Shown: positions 34,482-46,072 of the stretch, piece by piece
Position numbering within the stretch: the stretch's first letter is position 1
How the letters are laid out: each line of letters opens with the position of its first letter
NCBI GenBank assembly: GCA_036674765.1
Contig: JARVKI010000043.1
Coordinates: 62,001-126,000, forward strand
Length of the DNA: 64,000 bases
Direction: 5' to 3'
Origin: Seiridium cupressi
Taxonomy: Eukaryota > Ascomycota > Sordariomycetes > Amphisphaeriales > Sporocadaceae
Made by a program: the position numbers and the translations under genes
Notes under the pieces: generated by a model
The model's database searches: none
What the model saw: the letters and a program-made list of their open reading frames with translations, nothing else
Told to the model about the DNA's origin: nothing

Positions 34482-35845
34482 CTAATTGTACTCTGCTTCC
34501 AGATCCAACATTTCCTTAAACTGTTCCATCAACTTTTCGCCGTCCTTACTCTTGAGCGGTAACAGCGGTTTTCTAGGCGAGACGCCATATCCATAGAGTT
34601 TGTTGAGAACATACTCTGTTCATCAATTAGACATATTGTTGCATACGTGTACTTACTACGTTTTGAGAAGGGATACTTACTCATTCCACGCACACCCGCC
34701 GGCACAGCTGCCACATCTGCATTCGATAGTATTGCCTGAATACGGCCTGCTTCTCTCGATTCTTCCTCCGTCAAGTTGCTCTGGTTAAGCAATTCCCAAA
34801 GCCTAATGGACGATGCGGGAGCGAAATTAGGAATCCCACTAACGGTGCCATGGCCACCGCACTGCATCCATGGGGTGAGATCCGCGATAAGTCCATCGAG
34901 AAGTAGGAAAGGGTACGGCCGCGATGCATTGATTGATGGGTCCGCATTGATGGCTGCCTTGAGCCGAATAAGCTTACCGATGCTGCCGCCGCATCTATAC
35001 TTGCGTAAGCTTTGATCGCCAGTGGGAGAGTGGTACCTTACGTTAGTTTGACCCCGCAGAGATTCAACGTCTGGTGGATCACAGCCTCTATAATAGCAGA
35101 AGACATGTCCAAGCCAGCTGAGTTTGCGGGAAAGTTGTATAAAAACAGGGGAATCTGATGATGTTAGCCGAGAAGTCGCACATCGCTTAACATTCATAGC
35201 GCGCCATACCGGTGATGCATTGCAGATGTCCACATAATACTGGACTATCTGCTCGTGATCTGTGCTTAAACTCGCCGCATAATACGCAGGCAAAATAACC
35301 AGCCCGGCGTCTCTTCCATATCACCGGAGTTAGTCGAGTGTGAGATAATGTGATCCAACAAGTTGACGTACGCTCCGGCCTGTGCTGCTGCCCGTGCGAG
35401 CGCGATGGTTTCTCGCGTACTTGAGCCGCCCACTCCAGCTACTATAGGAGTTTCGAGCAAGCCTGCCTCATCAAGAGTGCTTCGGATAAACTCGATGAGT
35501 TGAACCCTTTCTTCCGCACTCTATACCATACCCTTGTCAGTAAGGGCCAATGAGCGAGGGCCAGACTCAGCTTACTAAGTGAACCGCCTCCCCTAAAGAA
35601 CCCGCACAGACCGGCACTTTGAGGACTGTCAGCTTCACCCTGGACATAGGACAAAGAACAGCATACCGATCCCCTTATGGGCGAGACCTTAGGCCAAAGT
35701 TTCGTCAGCAAAGGTCTATGTCGATGTAATACACCTCTTGCTTACTCAGTAAGTGTTTCTTGTAACTGACATAGTCAATCTCTTGATCGTCAGTGAAGAA
35801 TGTTGGTAGTGGGCCGTAGGCACCAGGTTTCAACGTTCTGCCCAT
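34482..35845 (-). CDS. DapA/DHDPS-family aldolase (class I pyruvate aldolase)
   Basis: TIM-barrel Schiff-base aldolase; fungal members include 4-hydroxy-2-oxoglutarate and 2-keto-3-deoxy-acid aldolases. Eight exons (35845-35746, 35687-35667, 35616-35576, 35520-35372, 35312-35210, 35154-35042, 34994-34681, 34615-34482) give 324 aa, standard for the family; one exon is only 21 nt. Motifs: GAYGPLPTFF start, VCAGSLGEAVHL (pyruvate-binding GSxGE), GVGGSSTRETIALARAA, LPAYYAA, FLYNFPANSAG (catalytic Tyr) and GVKLTCGGSIGKL (Schiff-base Lys). All active-site residues are there, so it should be functional. Filamentous fungi make lysine by the α-aminoadipate route, so this is catabolic rather than lysine biosynthesis. 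It neighbours an amino-acid permease. Confidence 0.9.
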
Positions 35846-36596
35846 CCTCGTTCCGTCGATAGCGGTTAGGTCTTGGCTTGGATGTTGCCTTCTCTGATAC
35901 GGTCTTCAAAGCAAAGTGTTATAGATCTACATACCATAAATAGGCCACTAGTACCGTTCATGGAAGGCTTCTGGAATGAGAGGCAACTCATGCTATAGGC
36001 CGGGAAGTACGGCGCTCGGCGCTATAGTGGGTTAGAACAGAGAGGATGCGGCCCAACCACCGACGAGCCGCTTTCCTTATCTGACGCACAGTGCTTGCGA
36101 CTCGCGGATGCGCTCCCCCCACTTGGTGCGACCAATACCAGGTCGATGATGAATCGTAACTGATAGGACGGGACGGTCTGATTTGCGGCAACTATGAGAA
36201 AGTGGATAGCATAAATAGCTTATCTCTTATTGGCATTCGGGATGATGCAGATGCCATGAACCTACGTTTGAGGTGGGTGCCGCAGGCAGAGAGGTGCGAC
36301 GAGATCCCTGCCGAACGTGGACGCGTCTCCTGCCGTACCAATCCTTCGGAATTGCCTAGCACCCCAGGCTAGACGCAATGCACAGGCAGAGAGCAGAGAG
36401 ATGGGTCCATATTCCCTATCAAGTGGTCGTATCTGCTAATTCGCCGAATGGGGGCAGCGCCCCTTGAATATCGATCAATGTTAAATACTTGACACGGTCC
36501 TCGTTCTCGAGATCGCAATCTAGGCCCTGTTCTCCTCTCGGGACCTTCTTGGCAGCGCTATCAACTGCACATAGAGTGTGCCGACTTGCAGAGAAG
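35846..36596. promoter_or_regulatory. Shared upstream region of DapA-type aldolase and permease
   Basis: 750 bp between divergent genes, so it must hold both promoters. It is gene-free. I could not pick out a clear paired regulator site by eye. Confidence 0.45.
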
Positions 36597-38401
36597 ATGG
36601 AGAAGAATACCAAATACTCCAGCGAGGATGTCACCGCGCCAAATGAATTGCGCGGTGATCAGTCTGTCGGCGAAGTCGCTGAAGTTTCTGATCACGCGAT
36701 GAAGCGTGGACTGAGACCGCGTCACTTGTAAGCCATTTGGTACCGAAGCCTCCAACATTGCTTACTCGTTCATCAGGCAGATGATCGCCATCGGCGGCGT
36801 CATTGGTACGGGTTTGTTCCTCGGAACTGCGGGAAACTTACAGAATGGCGGTCCCGCCGGCCTCTTCATCTCCTACTGCATCATGGCCTCGCTCCTGTTC
36901 GCTGTCATGGTGGTACTTGGTGAGATGATCGCCGAGTTTCCGATGGCCGGTGGTCAATTCGCCTTGGCCGGTCGCTTCGTCTCTCCCGAACTGGGTTTCG
37001 CCATGGGCTGGCTCTTCTGGTACAACTTCATCGTCGTCCTGCCTGCAGAGATCTCGGCCGCCGCTGTCCTGGTCTCATATTGGACACCTGCTGGTCAGGT
37101 CGATGCAACCTGCACTACCGGAATCTGCAACAACGCCATGTGGGTCGGCCTATTTCTGATTGTCGTGTATGCCATCAATTTCGCAGGCACGAGAGTGTAC
37201 GGAGAGATGGAGTTCTGGTTCTGCTCTCTCAAAGTCATCACTATCGTCGGCTTGATCATTACCGGCATCATCATCTCTGCCGGCGGCGGTCCCAACCACG
37301 AGGCAATCGGTTTCAAGTACTGGCAGGAAACGGGAGGCTTCATGCAGCTCGATGATATACCGGGTGCGAAGGGACGCTTCTTGGGCTTCTTCAGCGTGCT
37401 CATCAGTGCTGCTTTCGCCTTCATTGGGTCCGAGGTTACTGCCATTGGAGCAGCCGAGACCGCCAATCCACGCAAAGCAGTCCCCAACGCGATCAAGGGT
37501 GTCTGGATTCGACTTGTTCTCTTCTACCTCTGCAGTGCTTTCATCATTGGTATTCTCGTGTCTCCGTACGACCCGTCACTGAACCTAGGCTCTACTGCGG
37601 CGAAGAGCCCTTTTGTCATCGCAATCAAGAATGCTGGTATTCCTGCACTGCCTTCGATCATCAACGCGGTACTTCTCACAAGTGCCTGGTCTGCCGGTTG
37701 CGCCGATCTTTTCGTGTCGTCTCGTACTCTGTACGGTCTCTATACTCGTGGACACGCACCTAGCTTCATTGGCAAGGTCCGGTCCGATGGTCTTCCTTGG
37801 GTTGCGGTCCTCATTGGCGCTGCATTTGCTCTCATCTCTTTCATGGCTGGCTCTAGCGGACAGGCCGGAAAAGTCTTCGGGTATTTCTCTAATATGACAG
37901 CCATCTGCGGCATGATATCTTGGACTTGTATCCTGTTCACAGCCATCCGGTGGCAGAAGGGCTTGAAGGTCCAGGGTATCGATCGCAACACGTTGGCATA
38001 CAAAGCGCCATTCCAGCCATACTTGAGTTACTGTAAGTGGCCGAAACGATCGCTGTTCATAGAATGAGTGCTGACATGAAATTCAGATGGCATGTTCATG
38101 TGCATAATTGTGATTATCTTTGGAGGTTTCACTGCATTCTGTAAGTTCGCATCTGATGGCTTGCTGTCCAAGGCCCGTGGCTAATCGTTTCCTTGTAGTG
38201 GGCACATTCGATACGTCAAGCTTCATCACTACATACTTCCCCATCCCATTCTTCTTGGTGCTCCTGGTTGGCTACAAGCTCGTCAAGAAGTCCAAGGTGA
38301 TTGAGTACAAGGACATGGACTTTGTCACCGGGTCTTCCGCTGCCATGGCCGTTGAGCCGCCCAAGAAGGGCTTCTTCGCCAAGCTTGCAGATAATATTTG
38401 A
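36597..38401 (+). CDS. Amino-acid permease (APC superfamily, fungal AAP/YAT type)
   Basis: Plasma-membrane proton symporter for amino acids or related compounds. Four exons: 36597-36727, 36777-38032, 38087-38140 and 38199-38401, total 547 aa. The cytosolic N-terminus is acidic; then comes QMIAIGGVIGTGLFLGTA (TM1 with the GVIGTGLF substrate motif), LGEMIAEFPMAGG, FSVLISAAFAFIGSEVTAI (TM6 region), GAAETANPRKAVPNAI, SAWSAGCADLFVSSRTLYGL and GMISWTCILFTAIRW. Twelve hydrophobic helices can be counted. The C-terminus ends in a Lys-rich tail. It is divergent from the DapA-type aldolase gene and lies between the two Zn2Cys6 genes. Specificity cannot be read from the sequence. Confidence 0.92.
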
Positions 38402-39024
38402 TCTGATGCGAAAGGCGTGGTTACATTCATTGTCCAATATAGATAGAATTGATAGACTTTATTATACCAAATTACTTGGCCATCGATTAGTGCGTTATGT
38501 TTGCAATGTTTAGAACTGGAAGCGTTTTTGGCCGTCTTAGCCTATGTACCGCCTAATTCTTCCACAACAAGGTAGACTTGCTTATCGGTCGCGTCGATTA
38601 GCCAAACTCAGTACTATCTGGGAAAGGGAGAGACAAAAAAACAAAGAAAAAAAAAAGAAGAAAAAAAAGCCAGGAATCTTGAGGGATATTGTGCCGTTCG
38701 CTTTAACGCTGTACCTTCGTTATCGATCTATCAACCCGAATTCTCTTAGACTTAAAATTTACACCATTGCACATAGTCCGCTATCTGTAGCGACTACAAG
38801 ATCGACAGCGTACCCCTACATGTAGTTACTAATTGGGTAGTATGCACTGTAATCCGCCCTCTCTGGCGCTCCACTACGCGGGGATGCCGCTATTAGCTGC
38901 TTCCGGCCAGGCTTTTATCAGGCCCGTGGTGCCACTTTCTATCGTCGGCTGAGACGGACACACAGCCGTCTCGTTCTCTTTCCCGTCTCCCCTGACCACT
39001 GGTAGTTTCATTCTGGTTCGGACA
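38402..39024. other. Intergenic with purine-rich tract
   Basis: 3' flank of the permease and promoter of the second Zn2Cys6 gene. An A/G tract spans about 38631-38669. No gene seen. Confidence 0.5.
38631..38669 (+). repeat. Purine-rich A/G tract
   Basis: A-rich run with single G or C interruptions, on the coding-like strand between two genes. Simple sequence, no gene. Confidence 0.7.
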
Positions 39025-41623
39025 ATGGATACTTCTCCCGCAATGTAAGCATAACCTCAATTCCGTGATATCGGCTCGGAGCCGACTGAATGGCATCCGA
39101 GTAGGACCAAGTTGACGGACCCCTAGATCCAGCACGGAGGCTAGAATTGCTGAGCGCCGGGCATCTAGAGCCAACCGGGCCTGCATAACATGTCGCGCCC
39201 GCAAACAGCGCTGTATTCCACCCGCTACGGATGCGCGCCCGCAGGCGCCTTGTCAGCGCTGCATGCGGCACGCCATCACTTGTTCATTTGAAACAGATAA
39301 GCCACCATCTGTCTCGGATGATCTGGGGCCCTCACAACTCTCCCATATTGTGATTGAGCTACAAAGAAGGTATTCGGTCTAGTTGATTATAATATTGTCG
39401 CGACCGAAAACCGCAAGCTAATTCCGTCAGAATTAACACTCACGAGGCACGGATAGCTGAACTAGAACAAGGGATGCCTCACACGCGGGCACCCCATTCC
39501 CAAGATGCTAGAGTCGAACAGGCCAATGTAAATGTTGAAAATGGTCAAAGGTGAGCTCATTAATTCATAACTTCAATTGCACCAAGTTGAGACTCTATAG
39601 GCAGTCCTTTTCGTCCACGCGAAGGTCCGAAGATGTAGTACAAGCGCCGCATCCGGGGTCGGTGTCGGACACGTCGAGGTCGCAGGCCTCCAGGTTCAAT
39701 ATGGACAATCTTGAGCTTGCATCGCCAATTGCCACTCTGAGATCGCTGGGGGCGCTTGAGGGTGACCAGGAAGACATCTTCTCACCCTACGATCCCATCG
39801 CTCGTGGCGTCCTGACCTTCCAAGAAGCGCAAGATGCCTTCCATGTGTGAGTATACCTCGATTCTCGCAACAGTGGTCCTTCCAATGGACTGACAAAACC
39901 AGCTATTTTCAGCATTGCCATCCATGGGCACCAGCACTGAGTGAAAGCCTCCGCCACACTAGCATGGGCCTCCGACAATCTAGTCCAGCACTCTTCCTTG
40001 CCATCGTCTCTGTCGGAACCCGTTTCTGGCACAATAACTCTATTCATCCTAGATATTTCGAGATCATTGCGCTTCTCGACAAGACCATCTCACGGCTTCT
40101 CCTAAGCCCGACTCCCAACGATGCAAGCGTGGATTCCATACGAGCCTTGATGCTTTACCTCCAATGGATGCCATGTGCCCCAAAGAACAGCCCCGATGAT
40201 TCATCCGTGGGACCTCACTCTCGTCGGCCGAAACTCAAGACACGATATAATGACATGAGTGCTTGGGCTGTCTTCGGTCTTGCACTGAGATATGCCAGTT
40301 TCCTCAATCTCGAACGCCTTGCCTTCGCTCCTTTCCAGAATCCCACGAAGACAGCAATTTCAAGGGATGATGTTGACAGGATGAGAACTTGGCTCAATCT
40401 CATTACGTATGATTGTAACCTCACTCTCACATCTGGTCTCCCCATCTCGGTGAACCCTTTGCCGGCAATGAAGGTTGTCCGAGACTTCTGCATGCACCGA
40501 ACAGCCCAGGATCCAGGAGACCTTCGTTACGGCGCTCTGATTGAGCTTGCATGTATAATACAACGAGTCAAAGGCTCAGATGGAGGGACATCGAATCGAC
40601 AGCCGACTGTACCAAATTTGAAGAAAGCCAATGTTGAGATGGAGGAATGGGAGAGGTGTGTCTCTTAAACTCTGCTTGGTAATTTGTAACTGACTGGACA
40701 TGATTCAAGACATTGGCTCCAACAACTCAGTAAGATCTCGCATATTGCATCGGCGTAGATACGAACGACTGATCAAAGCTAGAGCATACACCACTGCAAC
40801 ACATTCAACTACCTTTCACGTCATTAAGGGTATGACATCCATTATTGTGCTTCGAACACCACACTGACAACACACAGTGGTACCGCCTGTCACTTAACAG
40901 CTCAATCCTGAGGCCGCTGCTCTCATCTTCAACTAGGTCACAGACCGACATCTTCCAAGTTTGGACGCTTGGCTTCCTGGAGACAAGCATCACGGCAGCA
41001 TCGCAGATACTTCTTTCTCTAGTCACCAATGCGCACCAATTTATCTGGAGGGTAAACTCCCAAAGCTTCAGCACCTACCCAAGGAGAGAGTTCAGCATTG
41101 AACCAACGGCGCGTTTGAGCCTGCACCATGCCGTTGACGCAACGTGGATATCCTTCACTTTTGCATTGACATTTCTGGTACTGTGCTACATCAGGAAGAC
41201 GATCGATGGTATGACAACACAGGACAACCGGAATTTTCAGAAGCTTACTTGTTTCTAGATGATCTACAAATCCTGGGTATCCCCACAATGGATATCTCGA
41301 CCGCCCGTGCTCCGTCAAGACCGAGACCCGACTCACTCCTAGCACGGCTGACAAGACTCTCCATGGACATCTTCGAGGCCGAGTCTGATGGCCCCGAGTT
41401 CCGGTCAGGCGGTGGTTACGAGGCCATCATACGGGATGCCGCCTCGCTTGTTTTGGATAAGGGTCAAGACCAACCCGCTTCCATCGCTCAAGATCCGTTA
41501 GATCCGGCCATTCAATCCCTCTTTGATTTGATGGACGATACAGTATACGAATGGCCAAGCATATATGAGAATGACGGCGGGGCAGAGCCCAATTTCGCTG
41601 ACGTTTGGGGACCGCGATGCTAG
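39025..41623 (+). CDS. Second Zn2Cys6 transcription factor
   Basis: Nine exons give 714 aa: 39025-39044, 39127-39369, 39431-39550, 39601-39846, 39903-40655, 40710-40729, 40783-40829, 40878-41208 and 41259-41623. Exon 2 encodes the cluster, with CITCRARKQRC, then CQRCMRHAITC after a 12-residue loop. A coiled-coil-like EARIAELEQG follows. The fungal-TF region has ASPIATLRSLGALEG, FQHCHPWAPALSES, SPALFLAIVSVGTRFW and the block LPFTSLRWYRLSLNSSIL built across two introns. The 20-nt first exon and 20-nt exon 6 are the least certain joins. It ends three bases before the stop of the convergent DUF3830 gene. Candidate pathway regulator. Confidence 0.85.
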
Positions 41624-41626
41624 CCC

Positions 41627-42153
41627 TCACAATTTGGCTCGAGAAGGCTTCTCACGTGCTTGGTGGAATTGAGCGATTCTAGTATCATTAGTAAAGGTTT
41701 TTGGGGCAAACATGGTAGAACGTACTTTTTCTCATCGGCGAGGTCGAATTCAATATTCTGAGCGCCCTTCCAGAGAACCAACTCCCCTAAAGCCTTTAGG
41801 TTCTCATTTCCTTCTACAATGGTCAAGAAATGGTTGGCTGCCAATGAACCCATCTTGCTTGCGAATGAGACGCCCCCATAGCAGAAGAGCAGTTCGGTCT
41901 CTGAATAACCTCCGGGATACAACAGGATCTGGCCAGCCGAGGGATGCGAGGTGTGATTCTCAAAGGAGATCCCAAAATCCTTGTCGCCGAGCGGCACCCA
42001 TAGTCCTTCGCCGCTCCAGCGCACGTGAATCAGTTGCTGCCGATATGGAAGTAGTTTCCGAAAGACATCGATGGTCTTCGGGGCATTGGACTCGAAGACT
42101 GCCAGGAATTTGTATGGCCCGGCTGTGATGATGACGCTCTCTGATTGGGACAT
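41627..42153 (-). CDS. DUF3830 family protein (cyclophilin-like fold)
   Basis: Two exons, 42153-41726 and 41678-41627, total 159 aa; the intron has a good ACTAATGA branch point. If the intron is not used the frame reads 177 aa to a stop at 41620. Motifs typical of the family: ITAGPYKFLAVFE, APKTIDVFRKLLPY, IHVRWSGEGLWVPLGD, GQILLYPGGYSETELLFCYG and ANHFLTIVEGNENL. The pattern resembles the cyclophilin-like barrel (an AGPYKFLA first strand, then the HVRWSGE strand). No biochemical function is established that I know of. It shares a 275-bp divergent promoter with the TauD/TfdA dioxygenase, suggesting joint control. Confidence 0.85.
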
Positions 42154-42428
42154 GGCGCCTCTATACGGAATGCGGTTAACGTACCACCAGCTGAGGATAA
42201 TGCCAACTCAGGTTCACGGTGAAATAATCAGCAATCGACCAACCCGCGGTTACGGAGAACGGACCGCATCCCTATCGGCCCGCTCGGCAGCTCTACCGCA
42301 GCTACGAACGCCACTGAGGTTTGCCACTAGTGGCGGATAGCTTGGTATACAACAAGATAGATAACTGGCAAAGTCCATCCTTGTTTCGGATAGGTCATGC
42401 AACATCGATACCCGCGATCCAGCTCAAA
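42154..42428. promoter_or_regulatory. Bidirectional promoter with clustered CGG triplets
   Basis: 275 bp between two divergent ATGs. A run of CGG/CCG triplets at about 42247, 42253, 42260, 42264, 42276 and 42285 lies within 41 bp. CGG is the half-site of Zn2Cys6 regulators, and two such genes lie in the same block. Binding is inferred, not shown. Confidence 0.5.
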
Positions 42429-43686
42429 ATGATATCCCTGACTAGCTTGGCGAGAACCTACGAAAACAGGTGCCCTGCGGCTTCTGACGCGGGCACCCTC
42501 CGCCTCCGTGGTGCGCCTCTGCAGGACGGCGCTCTGACTATCAAGCCTGTCTTGGTATCAGAGAATTCGTCGTTTGGCGCTGAGATCTCTGGCGTTGATT
42601 GGAGTCGTCCTATTCCTGAAGATACTGTGAAACAGGTAGGTGCATCCATCTAACTCAGCATAGTTAAGATGCTGACCCAAGCATTAGCTTGTCAAGCTGC
42701 AGGATAAATATGGCGTCCTGATTTTTCGTCAAACAGGCCTTGATAACGAAAGGCACATTGCTTTCTCCAAGCAGCTTGGAGAGGAACTTGAGATCAACCC
42801 CTTTTTCTACGGCAGGGAGAATGATCGCGTCGGAGAGCCGTTTCTTTGGGACGTAGGAAAGTAAGTCCTGGCTCGTCTCCATTCCAGTCCAAACTTAGAC
42901 TTACACAGCCAGTATCAACCTCGATGGTACTTTGGTGCAGCCAGACCAGCGAAGGTGGCAACATAGCCTGGGCAACGCACTCTGGCACACAGATTCGTCA
43001 TACCACCAACAGCGGTCGAAGTACTCGCTCCTACTGTCCCACGGCAATCCTGTCAAGGGAGGTTCTTGGACACACTTTGCCGACACAAGACGAGCATATG
43101 CAGATTTGCCACAGGCCAAGAAAGATGAACTTGAGGGGTTGATCATTGAGCACGACCTATGGCACTCGAGGAAACTTGCCTCTCCCGAAGTATACAGCAA
43201 TCCTCTGCCCCATGAGCTAGCACTGAAGCCGCCGGCGTACCACCGACTTGTTCAAACTGCTCCAAATGGAAGTAAAGTTCTTTATCTGGCCGCACATGCC
43301 AAGAGAGTATTGGGTCGCTCTTTCGAGGAGAGCCAAAAACTGATCTGGGAGCTTATAGACCATTGTACACAGCCAAAGGTTAGTATCCGCTTGTGGGGTG
43401 ATGGGTCTCAATGAACAAGCTGACATTGAATCGCAGTACGTGTTCAGCATGGAATGGTTGGATGGCAGCGATATGGTATGGTGGGATAACAGGTACGTAA
43501 ATTGTGGCTCTACATCTGCCGAGCGCTGAATTATATTCCAGACAATCGATGCATCGAGCCAATCTTTACACGACCTCGATGACAGCTCGGGACGTGCGTC
43601 GCGCTACAGTCATTGATGATGGACCGGCCGCATATGGTGTAAGCGATGAAGAGAAGCGTGCTGCTGGATGGGCGCCGAACGCTTAG
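42429..43686 (+). CDS. TauD/TfdA-family Fe(II)/2-oxoglutarate dioxygenase
   Basis: Oxidises a substrate using O2 and 2-oxoglutarate, giving succinate and CO2. Five exons: 42429-42635, 42688-42860, 42913-43378, 43437-43492 and 43542-43686, total 348 aa. Metal and cosubstrate residues: HTD in LWHTDSSYHQQ, the distal His in RQSMHRANLY and the Arg in ARDVRRATVID. Other family blocks are FGAEISGVDWSRPI, KYGVLIFRQTGLD and RRAYADLP. The extra N-terminal 30 residues (about 1-33) are basic and could be a mitochondrial presequence, but this is weak. Fungal relatives act on sulfonates, phenoxyacetates or α-hydroxylate small acids; the substrate here is unknown. Confidence 0.9.
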
Positions 43687-43969
43687 TGGTAGTTCGATGT
43701 ACATGTATAAGAGCGTTGATTGCCCTCTTCTAGGCTGGTACTCCATGAGACTTCGATCCGACTTTGTACTTCGTGGGCATCATCTCAGAGAGAGATACCA
43801 GAATATCAATATAACCAGCTCGCCATGGAATGATGAAGGAGGGTTGCTTGACGTGTGGGGAATCCGACAGGAGATATAGCATCAAGTGAGACTCGAGGAC
43901 ACTGATCCTTGACCTTGGAATGCTTCAACGCACATGCATCTAGTCCTCATGAGTGCGGAAGCGGCCAAC

Positions 43970-44563
43970 TCATTTCCAGTCTTGCCGTAGTTGTCCAAGA
44001 CAGGACAGTATCCTTGGACCGGCCTGATCCTCGATTGTCTTCTTTTGCTGTTCTGTGACCTGCCTTAGAACGTACTCTGCGACAGCATCCGGCTCCCTGC
44101 TTGATGGCCTGTCAATTCCAACTGATATCCGCCACCACCGGGCACCAGGGAAATTCTGCTTGTTCAACTGTGCTTTAGCGCTTTTCAATCCATTATGGCC
44201 GCGATGACTGCTGTTCCACGAACGAAGGCGAGTACATCCGAGCGGATCCTCTAGCTCATCGTGAACTACTACCAAGCCCAAGTCGGGTGGTGTCAACGCT
44301 TCTTTCTGCAGCATCTCATGCCAGACTTTGGAGATCCACGGCCCAGAGGCGTTCATCAGAACCGGACTTTGCACCAAGGAATAAGGTAGACCCTTAGACA
44401 CTAGACATGGGCGCCCGCCGTAGTTTGACAGGGTCCAGGATGATTGGTTCGGAGCCAACAGCGTCTGAAAAGACTGAACAGCGAAGTGGCCAGCGGAGTG
44501 AAGGCAGGTGTAAACTGGCAAGGGGTTGCCAATGGAAACGACCAGGAACCGGGGGCCTGCCAT
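43970..44563 (-). CDS. Peptidyl-tRNA hydrolase (Pth family)
   Basis: Releases tRNA from stalled peptidyl-tRNA; in fungi this bacterial-type enzyme usually serves mitochondria. Single exon, 197 aa, ATG at 44563. Active-site motifs: VVSIGNPLPVY (GNPG-type), the catalytic His in CLHSAGH, VVVHDELEDPLG with its Asp, and RGHNGLKSAK. LHSAG in place of the common TRHNAG is a variant. The C-terminal ISVGIDRPSSREPDAVAEYVL matches the family's GIGRP-DVAxYVL end. No clear targeting peptide precedes the domain. The RVS161-like gene starts 540 bp away in the opposite direction. Confidence 0.88.
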   Translation of the reverse strand: MAGPRFLVVSIGNPLPVYTCLHSAGHFAVQSFQTLLAPNQSSWTLSNYGGRPCLVSKGLPYSLVQSPVLMNASGPWISKVWHEMLQKEALTPPDLGLVVVHDELEDPLGCTRLRSWNSSHRGHNGLKSAKAQLNKQNFPGARWWRISVGIDRPSSREPDAVAEYVLRQVTEQQKKTIEDQAGPRILSCLGQLRQDWK

Positions 44564-45103
44564 TGCATCAACAAAGACGAACTGTAGTCAATAAACGAGT
44601 GTGACGGTCCCCGTATTCAGAAGTGAGTGTATTTAGAATTTGCAAGCATGGTGTTTCGACCTGCAGAAGTGAAATCTAATATCAGATGCATTTGGGCTGG
44701 AGGGAAACAGCTACGAATTTAATGTTCAGCCACAATGGGGCCAAGATCGCCAACAGGGTTGGGGCCTCTGGCAACCAGATGTGGCACAGAAAACAGACAG
44801 CGGGTGCCAATTTAGTGGCTTTGGCCAACGGATGATCGGCTTTAGGGGGACTCCGCCACAAAGCACTTCGTCACTGCGCTCCACCTGCATCACAGCCCAC
44901 CAAAGGTCAAGATCAAACCACCGACCGCCTAGGCAACCTTGGAACCGCCCATCATCTCACCATTCTTGCGACGTGACCAACAGTTTTACGACCTCTATTT
45001 CCAGCGATTGCTATTTGCGCTTTGTTTGGAGGACCGCGATACCCATTCACAGCAACCAACAGACTCATACATTGGACGGCGCACCCCGCAGACAATCACC
45101 AAT
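44564..45103. other. Intergenic, shared promoter region
   Basis: Separates divergent Pth and BAR-protein genes. Short overlapping ORFs only; the last 200 bases are the BAR gene's 5' leader. Confidence 0.5.
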
Positions 45104-46072
45104 ATGTCGTGGGCAGGTACGTTAGGCCTCTACGGTGGCCCGGCCATGCCATGCCTCGAATAGCAGCTGACGAACCCTTCCTCCTCACAGGCTTCAAGAA
45201 GAATGTCAACCGCGCGACGACGCAGGTCATGATGAAGACGGGCCACGTCGAAAAGACAAACGACCGCGACTACGAAGTGGAGGAGCGCCGATTCAGAACT
45301 ATGGAGGCTGCATCGCTGCGACTGCAGAAGGAAGCCAAGGGCTACCTCGACTCGCTACGAGCCATGACCGCCTCGCAAATGCGAATTGCCGAGACCATCG
45401 ATGCATTTTACGGAGACGCAGGCGCAAAGGACGGCGTGAGTCGGAGTTACAAGCAGGCAGTCGAAGATTTGGATGCAGAGACAATAAAAGCGCTGGACGG
45501 ACCTTACAGGTAAGTGGCGGACTGCTCCAAACTCGCAAGCTACTTACGATTCTAACACGGCGAACAGAACCACAGTCCTTGAGCCGATAAATCGCTTTTG
45601 CGCATACTTTCCAGATGTGAACGAGTGTAAGCTGAGTTCCGCTTAGCGCAACAACTTACCCAGCTGACATATTCCAGGCATTAAGAAGCGAGGACACAAG
45701 TTGCTGGACTACGATGCGCTGCGAGCCAAAGTCAAGAAATTGGCCGAGAAGCCGGACAAGGATGTTACCAAGCTCCCTCGTACGGAGAAGGAGATGGATA
45801 TTGCCCGCGCTGCCTACGAACAACTGAACGAACAACTCTCAAGTGAACTACCTCAGCTTATTGATCTGAGGGTACCATATCTTGATCCCAGCTTTGAAGC
45901 CCTCGTCAAGATCCAGCTACGATTCTGCGCAGAAGCCTACAGTCGAATGGCTCAAGTGCAACAATACTTGGATGCAGATACGCGAGACCAATACGCCCAA
46001 GGCCAGCTGGATAGTCGGGTCGAACAAGTGCTTCAAGAGATCAGAGAACTGAGTATCAGTGGAACTGTGTAG
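45104..46072 (+). CDS. BAR-domain amphiphysin-like protein (RVS161/Hob3 type)
   Basis: Curved dimer that binds membranes at endocytic sites and helps vesicle scission and actin organisation, normally with Rvs167. Four exons: 45104-45116 (MSWAG), 45191-45509, 45568-45626 and 45678-46072, total 261 aa, the length of Rvs161. The whole protein is one BAR domain: SWAGFKKNVNRATTQVMMKTG (N-terminal amphipathic helix), DRDYEVEERRFRTME, LRAMTASQMRIAETIDAFY, YRTTVLEPINRFCAYFPDVNE, IKKRGHKLLDYDALRAKVKKL and KIQLRFCAEAYSRMAQVQQYL. There is no SH3 domain, which separates it from Rvs167. Confidence 0.93.
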
